Positions 1 to 14,700 are shown, counted from the stretch's first letter. The stretch is DNA of 64,000 nucleotides from Sclerurus mexicanus (GCA_013396755.1 VWZF01003020.1:62001-126000), one strand, 5' to 3'. The notes: generated by a model not told the origin, from the sequence alone. Translations and numbers: made by a program.

Positions 1-3000
1 CCTGGTAGTTGAGGACCCTTTAAGCGATCAACTTTTAGTCTAGATTCTTGCCACCAGTGTGTGCTACATTTGTACTCCTTACAAAATAGAATCATCAGCA
101 TTGGATGGGTGAGGTCAAAGCCTGATCCTGATTTCTGAGCATATTTTTCTCAGCCGTACCCTGAAAACCTCTTCTGATTTCTGAAAAACAGATGATTTGG
201 GATCACACTGGGTATATTGGGTCTTCCCCATGAGACTTCATCTCTTTCCATGAATGTTTTTTCTTGGACAGTGCAGTGTTTTAGTAACATGATATGTTAA
301 GATGCCCACTTAATGGACTAGTCTGCAGCTGTGTTAGGAGCATTAAAATAAAATATGCAGTGAGAATGAGTTCCATACTTTAACCTGCAATAGTGTTTTC
401 TCGAGATCATGCCAGGAAGCCTGGCATTTACTGATCTCTCTCAAAATGACTCTTTACCTGTGTCATGGACCTGATCCATTCAGCATGCCCCTTCTCCCCT
501 AGGACACTCTTGAGGTTTGGGGATGCCAATCACTCTATTGCCTGTTGCTCAGGTCAACACTTTGCCTCCACAGCTGTCTCCTCAAGAGTCTTTGAAAAGA
601 CTTTGAGTCATCTCCTCTGGCCCACTTTTGGAAATGTTTGGGTGGTGAATGAATTTTTCCTCCTTGGATCGGTGTATGGGCTGAAGATCTGCTCTTTTCT
701 TGAAGGTGCCAACTGAGTTAAGCCTGCTGCATTGAATGCAGTTGACGCAGTTGATGGAGTGAGTCCTTACGGTTCATTGACCCTTCTGTGCCTTGTGCAG
801 GATTTGTATAAAGATAAAATATGTGTTCTTTAATACTAGTAAAAAACAACCTGTCATCATTGCGAGAGGGCTCAGAAAGGACATCAGATCTTTCCAGGTA
901 CATATTTTTTTTCCAATATGGTTCTCACATGGTGGTTTTGTAAATATTTTCCAACTATTGCTACCAAATGGTGATGTGGACTTTCACTCTCATTCACGTA
1001 ATGAATCACAACATTCACTCTTGTCCCATTGAGATCCCACAGGAGAAAGCTCCTTTGTATGGAGAGTGAGTTGTGTGTAGTTTGGTTTCTTCTGTCTGAT
1101 GCTTTTGTGGAAGTGAAGCTGGGTCAGAGCACGTTTTTGAGCATGAAGAGCCATGCTGGTGACCCCTCCTCCATAGTTAAAGGCTCTTCACTGGAAGAAG
1201 TGGAGCTTGAGCTCCTGAGCTCCTGTAAACCCTCTTCTGTTGGGAAGTACCTCTCAGCTCAGCACAGACAGGAAACCGCATATTATTACAGTCAGCGCCT
1301 GCCTCTCCACTGCGCTGCCGTCAGAAGGAAACTTATCCCAGCTCCTCCTTAAGCAGCCAACTAATCAGCTTGTGGCCAGTGGAACATAGCTCCGAGAGAC
1401 TGACCACAGGCAAGACTAATGCTGTTAATCGCACGTCAAGCACTCTGTTTAGGTTTTTTCCTGAGGGACTGGGCTGCTCTGGATACTAGTTTTAGAGGAC
1501 GATTGAACGTGAAAGGTAAGAGCAGGACACTTGAGTTTTCTGGACTGAGCACTGGGAAATGTGGCACCTGTGCCAGCATAACAGATTATCAGGAGCTCAG
1601 TTTCTTTGGAATATATTTGCTACAAGCTCTCACTGTTCAGGTGTTCTCTCCTGAGGGGTTTTATTTAGATGAGTTCTCCAGAACAGGGCTAAGGCGAAAC
1701 ATGCCTGCAGTGCTGTTGGAAGTGCTGCACCCATCAGTTAAGAAATCCTGTTTATTAACTGATGATTCACCCTGACCAATGTCCCAGGAGAGAGGAAGTA
1801 TTGAGATTAGAGTAATACTTCTCTTCCAGAGCACTTGCATGACTGGAGGCGACAGTGATTGTAGATTGAGGCTGGTGCTCCTGAATGGGAGTGTGCTGTC
1901 ATCTCTGAAAAGCAGTATGGATGCCATTCTCCAGATCTGCGGAAGCCTGAGGTGTGCTATAATTTGATCTTATTATAACCTTGTTGCTTAGTCCTGACTT
2001 TCCAGCAGCAAAGTTGCCGGTTTCTGTCTGGTGAAGTTGTACATTACTGTCTGATCTCCTGTACTTTTGCTGTACTGTCCCAGGGCTTATTGACACTGTG
2101 GATAAATAGCATGAATCTTCACTTTGGGGAATTAACTGTTCCTAAAAATGGGACAAAGTGCTTGAACTTCAACAAAAGATCGAAGTGCTGAGGGTACTTC
2201 CTGGTGGGAAGAGTATGTTGCTGATGTCTGTAGATTCATTCACAATGAAGTGAACATGCCTTTTCCTCTTCATGATTTTGTGTCAAGTTGAATTATTTGT
2301 ATTAGTGAAAATGCATCCTTTTTAGCAGAGAAGGCAGTGAAGTCTTCTCCGAAGAGTTGCTTTTGAAAGAGTAACTAGAGTTGTTGAAGCTACAGAAAGT
2401 TTGTTGCTCATGTCTAGCGCAGGAGCTGCATGTCTGTAAGGCACTGCTGGAACAAGAGGAACCCACATCAGAGGTCATTTGTGCTGGTTGGAAATACAGG
2501 CTTCAAGAAAGAGCATGTGACTTATTTTTATGAGGAGAAAGAATATAAGAACTTTTGTTACAAGCTGTTTGCAGAAAGTCAGACATGGACTTCGATCTTG
2601 GGCTGATAGAGATCAGGGAAATCTGTGTGCTTTGACACTTGCACAGATTCCGTGAACTGCCCCATGTAGCCTCTGAAAACATGGGATTGAACACATGCTG
2701 CAGGGAGTCACTGGGCTTCCTAATGAGGGAGAGGATCTTCCTCCTGTTTCCTCACCATGGGGTTCAGGACCCAAAGGAAAGGCACCAGCTTTCTGGGCTG
2801 GGTACAAAGAGTGACTAATCTGGGGACTGAGTGACACAGGGCAGTCACCAGGTGTCCGGAATCCTCACACAGTCACAGATTGCCCTGTTAAGGTTTGGAG
2901 AAGGGAAAGATTAGAAAAGAGGGACTTGTGAGCAGGATGGTTCTTTCTTCTTTGTTTGTAAACTGTCTTCTCTAAGCTAGGCAAAATTAGAGCACACATT

Positions 3001-6000
3001 GGAAATTCAGGTTTTTGCTGGGGGTTGTTGTCTTTTCCACACCCATATGTATACACATTCAGGAACTGTACACTCTCTGCTAGTGTTCCCACTCTGTTTA
3101 TATTGGCAGCTGTCAGAATTTCCTTTATAAAGCAACTGAAAATATGAGTAGAGCCATGTACTGCCATGTCCAGAATCACTCTTCTGGTTTTCCCCCCTCC
3201 CTTCGTTAAGTGCAGTTTGGTTCCCATTTCCTGTCAGAACCGCTGCAGTTTCAAAATACTTTGCTATTTTAGTAGTTTGTAATCCAGGCTGCAGTGCAGT
3301 TTTTTCTCCTTGAGAAAAGGCCCTTTGGTAAACAGACCATTCTGAGTCACTGTTAGTGAAAACAGTAATTTAAAATCCTTTCATGTCAAGGATTTTTGAG
3401 ACTCTTAATCCAGCCTCCTGCAGGAGCTGGTCGTTAGTCTGCTGTCACAAAAGAAGGAAAAAATCTGGAGAAAAACCATTGAAGAGAGGATAAACATGGA
3501 AGGAGAGTTAGTCTGGAAAAAGTTGTTGTGGGTGAAGAGATCTGGTGATTGCTACTGTATGTTACAGAATGACCTGAAAATACACATGAGGTTTTGAGAA
3601 AGATGAAACTACTCTAAGAGGAAGAAGTCAAACTGAGCTTTATGTGTTTTACTGTGGGACAGGACAGACAGGGAGTTGGCAAGTGAAGCCGACTGTTTGT
3701 GAAGAGCTTTTGTTTCCTCAGAGGGGAGTTTACTGCTTTGAAATTAGTGTCTGCCTTTGTGCCTGAACGCTATGAGCTTTTGTTTGATAATCTCTTTGCT
3801 CTTTGTTACCTCTGTGCTGTGTTGGGGCTTATCTACCTTCCTGAGCAAGACTGCAGATTTCAGCATCTTCTCCCCTTCCAGGTGAGATACAAAGGCAGAA
3901 CAACCTGTGGTGAGAAGGAGGTAATTTCAGAGCATGTTTAGCTTTATGTGGGAGCTGCTCTAGAAGGAAGACTTCTTTTTATGGAGTGAGAGGCTTGCTA
4001 ACATTATTTGAAGAAATGCAGCGTCCCTACTTGTGGTTCTTGTGATGGTGTGTGAAACAGGGCTTGTCTTTGCCTGGTGATCCAGTGTGGAAAGCTCCTG
4101 GGTTCATCAAGCTGTTGAAAGCTATTAATTTTCTTTTGTTCTAGCTACCAGCCTCATTTCAACACAGCTGAGCTTAGGGGCGCTGTGAGGAGCTGTTCCT
4201 AACAATAAACTGTCAGTCACAGGTCATTTTCCTCCTGTGGACAAGATCTTTTATTGCCCAGTGCTGTGATTTATTAGCTGCAAGCTTTGCCATTTGTGAG
4301 TCCACTGAGACAGCAGCTCCACCACTGGGCAACACTGGCCTGCCCTTTGTTCTTCATGGGTTTGCTTCTGTTTGAGTGAGTAGGGAGGTTTCTCTGAAAT
4401 ATCCTTTACCCTCCCAGATGGGCTACCCTTTCTGGACAGGGTGCTTCTGTTTAGGAACTCTTCCTGGAAGGACTGCATCCTTTGGGAAACAGGCGAAGGA
4501 ATGCATCTGCTGCATGAGATGGAGGGAGGAGTGGACAATGAAGCTGCTCTGGCACTTGGCATGGAGCCCTTTCAGCTTGCATTGGATGTTACTCCATCCA
4601 TAGGCCTGAATTACCAGGATAGTTTGCGCTTCTTAGCTGCTGACAGTGGCAAAGACCTTGCATGCTCTGATTTTGTCATCTGGTAAGCGGTTGCAAAAGT
4701 CCTAAAATCCTTTCCTTGTCTGTGCTCCTCTTACCAATTGCCAAGAACAGGAATGTGCCTTGTTTAGGAACAGTTTCCAGAAACATGTAGGAATGAGACC
4801 CTGGTATGAGAGATAATAATTTTCCCAGGGAATGTTCTGTCTGGTCTGATTTCCCACTGCAGTATGGTGGAAGATAGGGACTGGGAGAAGTCCCAGCTGG
4901 AGGGTCGGCATGAGTTGAACTTGACCTGCGGGCACAGCATAGCGATATAAGTGCCAGTGCTCAGAGATGCACTGGTACTCTGGCAGAGGAGGTACAGATT
5001 GCCAGATGCATGAGCCTAATAATGTAAAAGTGGTCCTAAAGAGACCACAACACTCGCTGTATCTGTTTTCCTATGGAAATGAGCTGTCCTGGATTTTACA
5101 GATTGACAGTTAACTTAAACATCATCGAATATTGTGAACAAAGATTTGGGCACTTGGGCCTTGAGGAAAATCTTGTTATTGCTATTTTAAAAAAAAGAAA
5201 AAAGAAAAAACCCAGGAATTCGGCACAACTATAAGGACATTGTTTTATTTGGTGGAAATGAGAATTTCCATAGGTGGAAGGTGGTCATTTTAGCAGGAAA
5301 TTAAGATCTCGTGCTATAAAAAAATACAAAACTGGTGCGTTTCTACAGTGTTGTATGAAAAGCTGTTTTTTCGTTCCTGTAGGATCCAGGTTTTGGGGGG
5401 AGAGAATCAGTGCAATTCTAGAGAGCTCTAACTGACTTCTGCAGTGAGTTAATGGGACTGGATTTGTTCGCAAAACTGGGTGAAAGCTGAATTGCAAAGT
5501 AGAAGAGGGATGTTGTCTGTGGAGGAAGGCAAGGCTTGGTCCCCCATGAGTCTGCATTGATACTCGTATTATTTTTCCCTTCCAATCTGTGAAGACCTAC
5601 AGAAGTCATACTGATAAGACTTTGCTGGCCTCATACTGAGCTCCACATTGTTTCAGAAGCTGACAGCAGTGAGACAGACTTTGAAGATTTTAAATGTAAA
5701 GGACTGATCTGAATCTGAAACTTGTGTTTTTGTTTCCCTTTTTCACAGTCCTGTTTTTAACCTTGTTTTTTTTTGCTGAGAGAATAGCATTTGCTTAGCC
5801 CACACTTAATCCATTTTGTCCTTTGTGAGTTCAGCAATCGTGTTTGAAACATAGAGGGAGTTTGGTGATTTGTGAATCTTGCTGATGAACACAGGCGGGG
5901 TGTTTTACTGTATTGCAGTGTTCATTTCACTACTGCAGCCTCTGGAACACAAGCTGAAGTGGAGTAATGGCTGGGTCCTCATTAGAGTCTCACCCAGTTT

Positions 6001-9000
6001 TCCTCCCTGAATTTTTGGCCCTTTAGGACACCAAGAGCAGACTCCACTATACAAAGTAGACATAGCAGTTGGCTACAGAGGGTGGACAGTTTCCCCACCA
6101 TTGCCATATGTGATAAGCTGAAGGTTTTTCAGCTTTTAAATTTTTTTCTACTTACTAGGTCTTTTGAACTCCAAAAATTCCTGTTGTCTCTGTACTCAGG
6201 TCATCAACTGTTTGGAATAATGCAGGATCAAATGTCTTTGGGGAACTTATGGCTAGCACCTTTGAACATAAGACTGTATTTGCACAGGATATGAGTAAAA
6301 GGAAGCAGTCAGAATCAGCAGGTGTTCTCATACACCCACTTTTGGACACTCTGAGAAATATATCACATCAGGAAAACTGTATTTAGTAAGGTTATATGTC
6401 CCTCCACCCCATCTCCCCCCACAGCATTTCTTTGCCAACTCCATGATTGGTCAGTGTGATCTTAACTTGCTTTACCATCTTTTGTGGTCACTGAGCTCAG
6501 CAGATCTACTCTGATAACTAACAGTCCCAAGGCATGCTTGTCCAGACTGTCACTTTATTGCTGAGAAGTTTCTGGGCAACCAGAAAAAGCTGCAAGAGCA
6601 GGGATGATGAAGTTGTTTTGGGTGGCATCAAGACCAGAGAATGAAATTTGTGCTCCAGCTGTTGTGTGAGGGAAGGTTGCTCAGTACAGCAAAATAGCAA
6701 CGGGTGAAGTGTAGCAAATTTCTATTTAAAATTTGGTCTAGTATAGGAGTCTTTCAGACTGCCTTTCTAATTCAATTATTCACAGCTGTTCATTGGGGAA
6801 GGACATCCAGGGACATCAGTCCATTTTTAGAGTGTGAAATGCAGAATTTTCCTTGGTTGGCTCTGCTGTTTGCCAGCTGGCCAGATTTGAAATGTCAGTG
6901 AACTGGTGTTGGTTTTGGACACGGGAATGTGGATAAGCATGAGAGGTGGTGGGGGTTAACAGCTGGTAAGAGGGTTGTGCTATGTCAGGGAGAGACAGAT
7001 TGACATGAAGCTAAATTTGAAGTGTCAGGGGAGCATTGTTATTTGCACAAGAGAGCCAGTGAAGGCATGGCTGTTTTCAGATTCAGGGTTTTTTTGATTT
7101 AGGGTGAGCAAGCTTTAAAATGGAGATTTGAACTGACTCATCTGCAAGAGGGGCATGTAACTGCCTGCAAAAGGGTCACCTGCTGGGGAGCTGATTGTCA
7201 GCCTCATTTCTGCAAAAGATATTTCTGGGGTTTCATATTTAGTGAGAAGTTTGTAATTAACCTGTGCCCTAAATTTGAATTGTCTTTAGGCCTTCCTGCC
7301 ATTCTCATCCTTCCTTATGGCTATCCAGGACTGATTAGGGGGATTGACAGATTCTTTTTTCCTCATGACTGTGTAATTCTTTTTCTGATCTGGATTAGCT
7401 CTGAACCATGCCACCATGTGGTGAGCTCTGGGCATCCAGTTCCTACTAAGGAGTGAAATCTAAAGAACCACACACAAAAGTTCAGTAGAATTTAGGATCA
7501 AAAAAGTATGTTAGTTTTTAATATTTCCTTTTTAGGAAGAACAAGCACTTTTAATTTGTGTAATTGCTCATATTTAGATAAAATTCTGAGCTGTTTCAGG
7601 GCAGGAATGCTCAGAGTTCTGCCAATCCCCAAACAGGCCAAAAATGTATGAGATTATAAACAAATCTTAAGACTTTTTATTGTGCTTTTAAAAATCCTAG
7701 CAGGCCAGCCTTCATCCTAACTCAAAAGCAGTCAGATTGTTGTTTTTGTGCTCTCCATTTATGTGAGAACAAGAGGTCACTGGATGACATTACTGCTTTG
7801 TAAATTTAGAACAAATAAAAGGAAATGCTGCTTCACCTAGTGCGTCGTCATCCTGTGGAATATACTGTTCCAGGATGTTAGTCAAGAGCTGTAGCCAGAA
7901 CACAGGAAAATAGCTGGACCGTGCTGGTTTGTAACCTCGTTTGCCAACAGGGATAACAAAGCCTCCTGTTGGAGAGCACTGGCTCATTGCAGCTGGAGCT
8001 GGGAGCAAACGCCCCGCATTCCCTGGCTGGGAAAAGATGGCTTTCCAGTGGGAATATTGCTGTGGCATCTTTTAAGATGACAAGAATTACTTTATTTTTT
8101 TTGGTGCAAGGTGTTAGGTGGCTCCTGGCTCTCGTCTGGACAGCACAGTGTATGTAACAGCCTCTGTCCCTCTGTCAATGGCCTTCAGCAGGTGGGTGTC
8201 TGGAGCTGAAATTACTGGCTTAAGTAGAGAGAGGTAAAAAGTGATAGGAGGAGTGTTTTCCTTTCCCTGGGAGTAAGAGTGTGTTTCTGTTGCTCAGGAC
8301 AATGCAGTGGCTCTCCCGCTGCACATCAGCCTGCACAAGGGAGAGTCTGGCAGTTGCTGTGGTGTGGGGAAAGCAGGAATGCTCCCAAGGTACCTGGGTT
8401 GGCTGTGCAGGGAAAGCAGGAGTGTCCTGTGCTCCCAAGGTACCTGGGTTGGCTGTGCAGGGAAAGCAGGAGTGTCCTGTGCTCCCAAGGTACCTGGGTT
8501 GGCTGTGCAGGGAAAGCAGGAGTGTCCTGTGCTCCCAAGGTACCTGGGTTGGCTGGACTCTGTGTGAGGCTGTGTGAAGGGCTGTTGAACCACTCTGCGA
8601 AGGAAGTGTCCATGTTAACATATTTCTGGATTCCTAATTATCCTTGTTAAAATGTTTAACTGTGACACCACTGCATGTTGTTCAGGAAAACAGGTTTGTA
8701 TGGTTTCTTCATTTCCCCAAATAACTGTTGCACTAGTTACATTAAAATCTTATCTGTCCTTCACAGTGAAGCCTGGATTGTCCCAGTTTGTCCTCCTTAG
8801 GAGTGAGGTTTGAGAGTTTATTCTTTTATTTCCCATCTCTGGTGATACCAGTAAATCCCAATGCAAATGTTGCCTTAGAACTGACTAATGGGGAACGCTC
8901 TTCCTGAATGTATCCTGCACAGTTACATTTTATTTGCAGTTTTGTAGTTACACAATAGACTCTTTATTATAGTTCTGTAACTCTTCATCTGGATGATTCA

Positions 9001-11619
9001 TCTATGAAAATCTTTTAGTCTCTTTACTTATCCTCCTGTCTTGTAAACTTTACCGTTTTTTTTTTTTTGTGAACAGAGAATTGTCTAACACTGAATGTGG
9101 GTTTTTTTAAGATGATGTAGTAGGTGACTTAAGAAGGAATTAGTTGTTTTCTGTATGGGACAGTCTCTCCAGTGATCCAGGAAGTCAGTAGCCTCAGAAA
9201 TTAATTCTTATCAACAAAGTGTCTGCATTTCTGTATTTTATGCCAATATTTTAAATGTCATGTCTTCCAATGCGATTAAAAACTATGCTATAGCTTGCAT
9301 TTTCCTTTTTCCCCTGCCTTCCTAAAGAGGCAGAGAAATAGAAAGAGGGACAGCATTTACTAGGAGTGTTGTGAAGTTGTTTTTCCCCAGTGTCCAAGAG
9401 TCAGTGATTTGATGAATGAACTGGTGGTTCTTCACAGCACCTGGCTCCTTTGAAAATGGTGAGAGGCCTTTGGATGCTTCATCCTGGGATGTTTGGACTT
9501 TATATATAGTACTGTTTTGTGTATGCAATTATAGATGTCTCTGGCTTTGGTACCAGTAAAAAGTGAGGCCAGTGCTGTCTGAACAAATTAGTTGAACTTG
9601 GTTTTACTTCAAGGGAGAAAGCTGCTGCTTCGCAGGACTCAGAGATGTCCACTGTTCTCTAATGTCACACTGATATTTGCATTAGTGTTTCATGCTCTGT
9701 AAAAACTTTCTCTAGGGTAGCCATTCTTACACAGCAGAGTTTTTGATGGAAATGCATTTAACTACTCACTTCTCTGCTTTCCCAAGTAAGAAGAAACATT
9801 CTTGTGATTACCTTCTTTGAGAGTAAATTTTATCAGAGCTGGAATTGTTTAAAGGAAAGTGAGGGAAGAGAGAAGGAGTTCTTCAAAGTTTTATTTTTAG
9901 AATAGTATAAATATTTATTTCTGTTTGCTTAAAGTTGATACAGATCAGGTCATTTTGTCCAAGAGAAAATGGCCCAAATGCCAAAACTGTGTTTCTAATA
10001 TGAATGGCTAGTCCCTTCTTTAAAAAGGTATTTAGCTCCTTTCATTGACTACTTAATGTGTCTGTAGCACCCTTTTCTAGGCATTGGTCATGCCTCTGGG
10101 TAAGGTTGATGTTATTGCAGGTGAATGCTGCAGTCTGTCAATGAAAAAAAATACAGGTTGAAAATTGAAGAGCTTAAAATAAAGCAGAAATTTCCAAATG
10201 TGTGTTTTTTGTTGACATTACATCCACATGTCTTGGCAATGCTGTGAGGCACTTCAATATCAACTAAAAGTTTGATATTCTGTTTTATGAATCATAATGA
10301 GAGAAGTGAGACACAGACTAGAAAATGGTAATTAGCAGGGGTCATGCATTGGGGTGTGGGTGTTTTTAGTGCTCATTAACAACACTTTAGCCGCATGGTT
10401 GGGCCTTATCAAATTGGCACAAACCAGGTTTATTTTAATCCATTCTTTCAGATGTTAGGGTACAATTTTCTGGAAAATCAGATTATGTAGGCAGTTCTTT
10501 TCATGTACAAAATGTAGAGGGGTGCAGAAAAGGAAAAAAAGGAAAATTTTTAGAGTTGACATAAAAGGGAGCCTTTTGATTTTTGCTAATGATGCTCAAC
10601 CTTAACACAGCTTTTCCTAAAACCAAGTCTTGCAAATACTTCAGTATTGGTCTAACTTAAGAAGTCAGTTTGATGGAAATCAGTCCAGAGGTGACAGTGG
10701 GATAACTACGGTGTGGGGAAGAAATGCTTTTCTCTTAGGAAGAATAAGTGTTGATTTCCAATCAGAGCTGGAGCCCAGGGGACTAGACAGCCCTGAGGAC
10801 AGCAGCCATGGTTCTCTGAAGAGCTTTATTTCTTTCTTCTGCTGCCCTCTGACTATAGGAGCGGGGCGGGTAACAGGGGACATCTGCTGCCTTCCTGGGC
10901 ACAGGGGAGCCTGGCCCTCTGTGTGTCCTCTGCTCTTTGTTAAAACATTGTTTGTTTAATACAGGGCAACTAATGCTGAGAATTAACTTAGAACAGAAAC
11001 ACACTGAGGACAGGATTCTTAGAGAGGCAGACTGACAACAACCTCAAGCTGCTAGTGGAACATTTGTTGTAATATCTTTTAGGTAATAAACATAGAACAA
11101 GCTCTCAGGAAACATGAGGGTTCAAAATACAGTGATGTCTCTTCTAGATTACTTATGTTGTTTTATTTCTCTCCTACTCCCTCCCTACTTGTAATTACTA
11201 AACAGATTTTTAGTATGATATATAGCATGTTATCTGATTCATTAAGTGCTAGAAACTGGTATATTATGCTATTAATAAAATGTTTTAATGCTTTTGCCAA
11301 TTTAAAAAGACTTATGCAAGGTCTGCAGTCCTGCTGCTCTGTGCTTGATTTGTGTTGGGCTGTTATTTGGGTATGAAAGATTTCTTTACTCAGCTCGGTG
11401 TTGGAAATGACAGCTCAAATCTCTGTCCTTCTGTACGTGTGGGAAGGAATTAGGGTATGTTATGGTGGAAGAGACATGGTTGAAAGTTGCAAATAACTTC
11501 GGTTGTGCAGCTCCCTGCCCCTGAAAATAGCTTCAGTAGCTGCACTAGTGACAAAGTGTCTCTTGCTGTCTCTCACTGATGTGCCCAGAATACACACTCT
11601 TCATTTTCTCTCTCTTCAG
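1..11619 (+). other. DGKD: Intron of DGKD (5' end outside window)
   Basis: No coding exon could be recognised here. The first recognisable exon downstream starts inside the PH domain, so the earlier PH and N-terminal exons must lie further upstream and this stretch is read as intron. I looked for the family residues that normally precede the first exon seen here and did not find them. The content is AT-rich single-copy-looking sequence, with a 50-base minisatellite at 8369-8560 and a run of T near 9057. The many short open frames have no coding character. That this is intron rather than flanking DNA is an inference from the missing 5' exons. Confidence 0.7.
8369..8560. repeat. 50-bp minisatellite, about 3.8 copies
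   Basis: Three perfect 50-base copies occupy 8401-8450, 8451-8500 and 8501-8550. A diverged partial copy lies upstream (8369-8400), where a short deletion is visible, and the first bases of another lie downstream. Each unit contains the near-palindrome CCAAGGTACCTGG. Perfect identity between copies suggests recent expansion. Because 50 is not a multiple of three, the array reads open in several frames on both strands and produces spurious ORFs. Confidence 0.95.
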
Positions 11620-11724
11620 ATTATCACTCCATGTCGGAAGCTCATCCTTTGTGCTGATAACAGAAAAGAGATGGAAGATTGGATTGCAGCGCTGAAGACT
11701 GTACAAAACCGTGAACATTTTGAG
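11620..11724 (+). CDS. DGKD: DGKD exon: C-terminal part of PH domain
   Basis: This 35-codon exon begins [16 protein letters not shown] and contains MEDWIAALK, the last strand and C-terminal amphipathic helix of a pleckstrin-homology domain; the tryptophan is the invariant PH residue. It is bounded by CAG at 11617-11619 and GT at 11725, phase 0 at both ends. In the DGK delta/eta family the PH domain is N-terminal and contributes to phosphoinositide and membrane binding, so the remaining PH strands lie upstream of this window. Confidence 0.93.
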
Positions 11725-14700
11725 GTAATATGAAAATGTGTTCCTTTTTACTCTGTGTCTCATCTGCTAATTCACAGCTAGTTTTGAGATTGCAGTCAGT
11801 TTACAGTAAAGTTAGTAGAAGTCATTTGACTACAATGGGTAATAGTGTTAGGTCTTCTGTAAGACTGATCCCAAATACACAGAAGAGATTCTTCAAAGAC
11901 TATTTGTGGCTTTGTATGTGCTCCCTTGGTAACCTCACGAGCACTTTCCAGAGTATGGGTAGGTTATGAAACACAGTTCCCCTCCCATTGTCTTTTCACT
12001 CTTCCGTTATCCTCTCTGTCCTAATTCACATCTTGCCTGTTTGGTATTGTTCCTGCTTCAGTGCATCTACCTGCTTCCTGGGGCTGGAGTGAGACCAGCA
12101 CTGCCACCAAGAGAAGCTGTCTTGTGTTTTCCCCACTATGATCTTACCTTCCTTATGCTGGCACAAGCATCTCTCTGCTACACATTAAGCCACATTGGGG
12201 AACTGATCTTGCTGAAAATTTATTCCAACAAAAAAAATGAGGATAAATTCTCCAGCAGATAAGTTCTCCAGTGCCATTCCCTACATACGCTTCTAGTGAG
12301 ACAAGAATGAGAGGTGGGACAGGAGCAGAAATGAAGGTGTGGCTTCTTCTTCAGGCTTCTGCTTTTGGCTTAAACACCTTCTTGAGTTACTGCTAGTGTG
12401 TATAAACTGCATGTGGCCTATCCTTCCTTGGTAAAAAGGTGTTCTGTTTCTGCCTTTCCTGCCTGCTTTATGCAAACCTTCAAGGAAAAAAGTCTTGTTG
12501 CTTCTCTTTAGACTTTGCTGTAACCCGTTTGTGTTGTTAGTCTACCCAGTACAGCATGGACCATTTCTCAGGGATGCACAACTGGTACGCCTGCTCACAC
12601 GCCCGGCCCACTTACTGCAACGTGTGCCGGGAGGCACTGTCTGGGGTCACCTCGCACGGGCTCTCCTGTGAGGGTAGGTGTGCTCCCCCTCCTGCTTGCT
12701 TTTTATTCTAGTGTTCCCTGTGTACCCGAGTACTGCCATCCCTTGTTAAAGTCATGTACCTGCAGTGAGCAGATACACACTTCAGATCAGATAGAATATT
12801 CATAAGAATACTCCTGTTCATAAGAAAAACTGTATTTGTAAGAGCATCCTTGTTATGTGTGTGAGTGCCAGGAAGTTATTCCTTCTCAGCTCTGTCTTAG
12901 CAGACATGCCTGGCTGTGCACAGCTCATGCTTCTAGTGTGAATGAGGTGACACCCACACTGTGCAAAAGGACAACGGAGTGTACGACTATGTAAATCATG
13001 TCAAATTTAAAAAGGTCATAACTAAGCTTTGTACAAGCAACTGGCAAAAGTGTAAAGGCAGGAATTAATGGCTAGATCTGTGTTCTCAGAAGTCCTAGAG
13101 TTGATTGTTTTGGCGGTGCTTACAAGGGTAAAACATACCCATACTTTCTTCTGGAGCCAAATACATACTGTCACGTTAGACTTCTGAGGCATGATTAATA
13201 TATCCTTTGCTTCCTCCCTAGTGTGCAAGTTTAAAGCTCACAAGCGCTGTGCTGTGCGGGCAACCAACAATTGCAAGTGGACTACTCTGGCCTCTATTGG
13301 AAAGGATATCATTGAGGATGAAGATGGGGTAGGTGTTAGCCTGGACTCTGACATGGAAGCACTGGCTCTATAAAAAGCTCTATAGATTTGTTTTCACTTT
13401 ATAAATAGCAGATTCTGCCTTTATGTGGGAAGGGCCTCTAGACCATGATATTCTGTATGAAAAGTCTGACCAATGTAGCAAGGACTCCTTAATATGAAGA
13501 AACTCCTGCTATGGACAGGGGAAGTTAAGGTTAAATAACTGAAGGCACAGGGAACTTGATCTGAGTTTTGGCAAAAGGAAAATAAATGAGTGTTTGGAAC
13601 AGCACCTTAGTGTATAATGCAAGTCTGTTTCCTGGGTAGCCTGGGGTGAGTCACCTGGACTCTTTGTGCTTGAGCATGATGTAAAATGCCAGAATCCGTC
13701 CTCAGGTATTTTCTAGAAATTGCCTTTGCTTTCCTTAAACAGTGCATATGTCTTGCTTCTGTGTCTATCTCAGAACCCTTATGCCTGCTGCAGTCCATAT
13801 TGCTTCTGTGCCATTTGCAGATCTCAATGCCACATCAGTGGCTGGAGGGAAACCTGCCCGTGAGTGCCAAATGCACCGTGTGTGACAAAACCTGTGGCAG
13901 TGTTCTGCGTTTGCAAGACTGGCGCTGCCTGTGGTGCAAAGCCATGGTGAGTTGAGTAATTATTTCAGTAAAAGGACAGTCTTTGATGAGCTCTGGGGTG
14001 TGTTCTTTTAACAACATTGACTGAAAACGAAATCTCTGACTATGCTGTCAGCATTTACCATGAAGGACTTTATTGTTCTTCTATCTATTGCAAGAGATAG
14101 AAGTTTAATTGTGTTGAAAAGTGACATAATATATATATGTGTATTTTATATATATCTACATTATGAATTAGTAATAATAGCAGTTTCCCTTCCATTGCAG
14201 TAGATTTGTCTTGCCTAACCACTGCAGTGATACAGATCTTGATATGTTTCCAGTTGTCAGAGAAATATCACAGAATATGTGTTTAGAATGGGGGGGCTGA
14301 AACCTTAAGCAAACCCTCTGTCTTGCAGCCTCCTTGTACCAGAAATTACTGAAGTGCCCTGATCTACTTTTTATTTCCTTTCTTGGCCTCATGAATCCCT
14401 TCTTCTCTTACCTCTTATGTCCCTCATGTTTTCCTGCTTTGTTTTTTGCTTTCTTGTTTTCTTGAGTTCCCAGCGGTTTCTTTTTTTCTACCCTGGATCT
14501 CTCAGCTGAGACAGGGATTTTGAAAGCAGAATGCCTGAAGGCTCCTAACGCCATGGAATCTGTTATCTGGTCCTCTCAGCACTCAAAGTGCTGGTCTCAC
14601 AATTTCAAATGGCCAAGTACATACTAATAGAAAGAGGAGAATTAATAGAAGACTGGTTGGATCACTCTTAAAATAACTTTATCAATAAATTTGTCAATGG

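Noticed and set aside
793..1352. Open frames at 793-1032 and 1029-1352 considered as missing upstream DGKD PH exons
   Set aside because: Their translations do not match PH-domain strands and have no correctly phased splice sites.
5190..5226. A-rich tract followed by GAATTCGGCAC, resembling a cDNA-library EcoRI adaptor after a poly(A) tail
   Set aside because: The match to the adaptor breaks after GGCAC and the flanks continue as ordinary intronic sequence with no cDNA body. Chance is more likely than vector contamination.
8220..8621. Several overlapping ORFs of 86-133 codons on both strands with repeated peptide units
   Set aside because: They all run through the 50-base minisatellite, which lacks stops in most frames. 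The repeated peptide is a product of the DNA repeat and not a protein domain.
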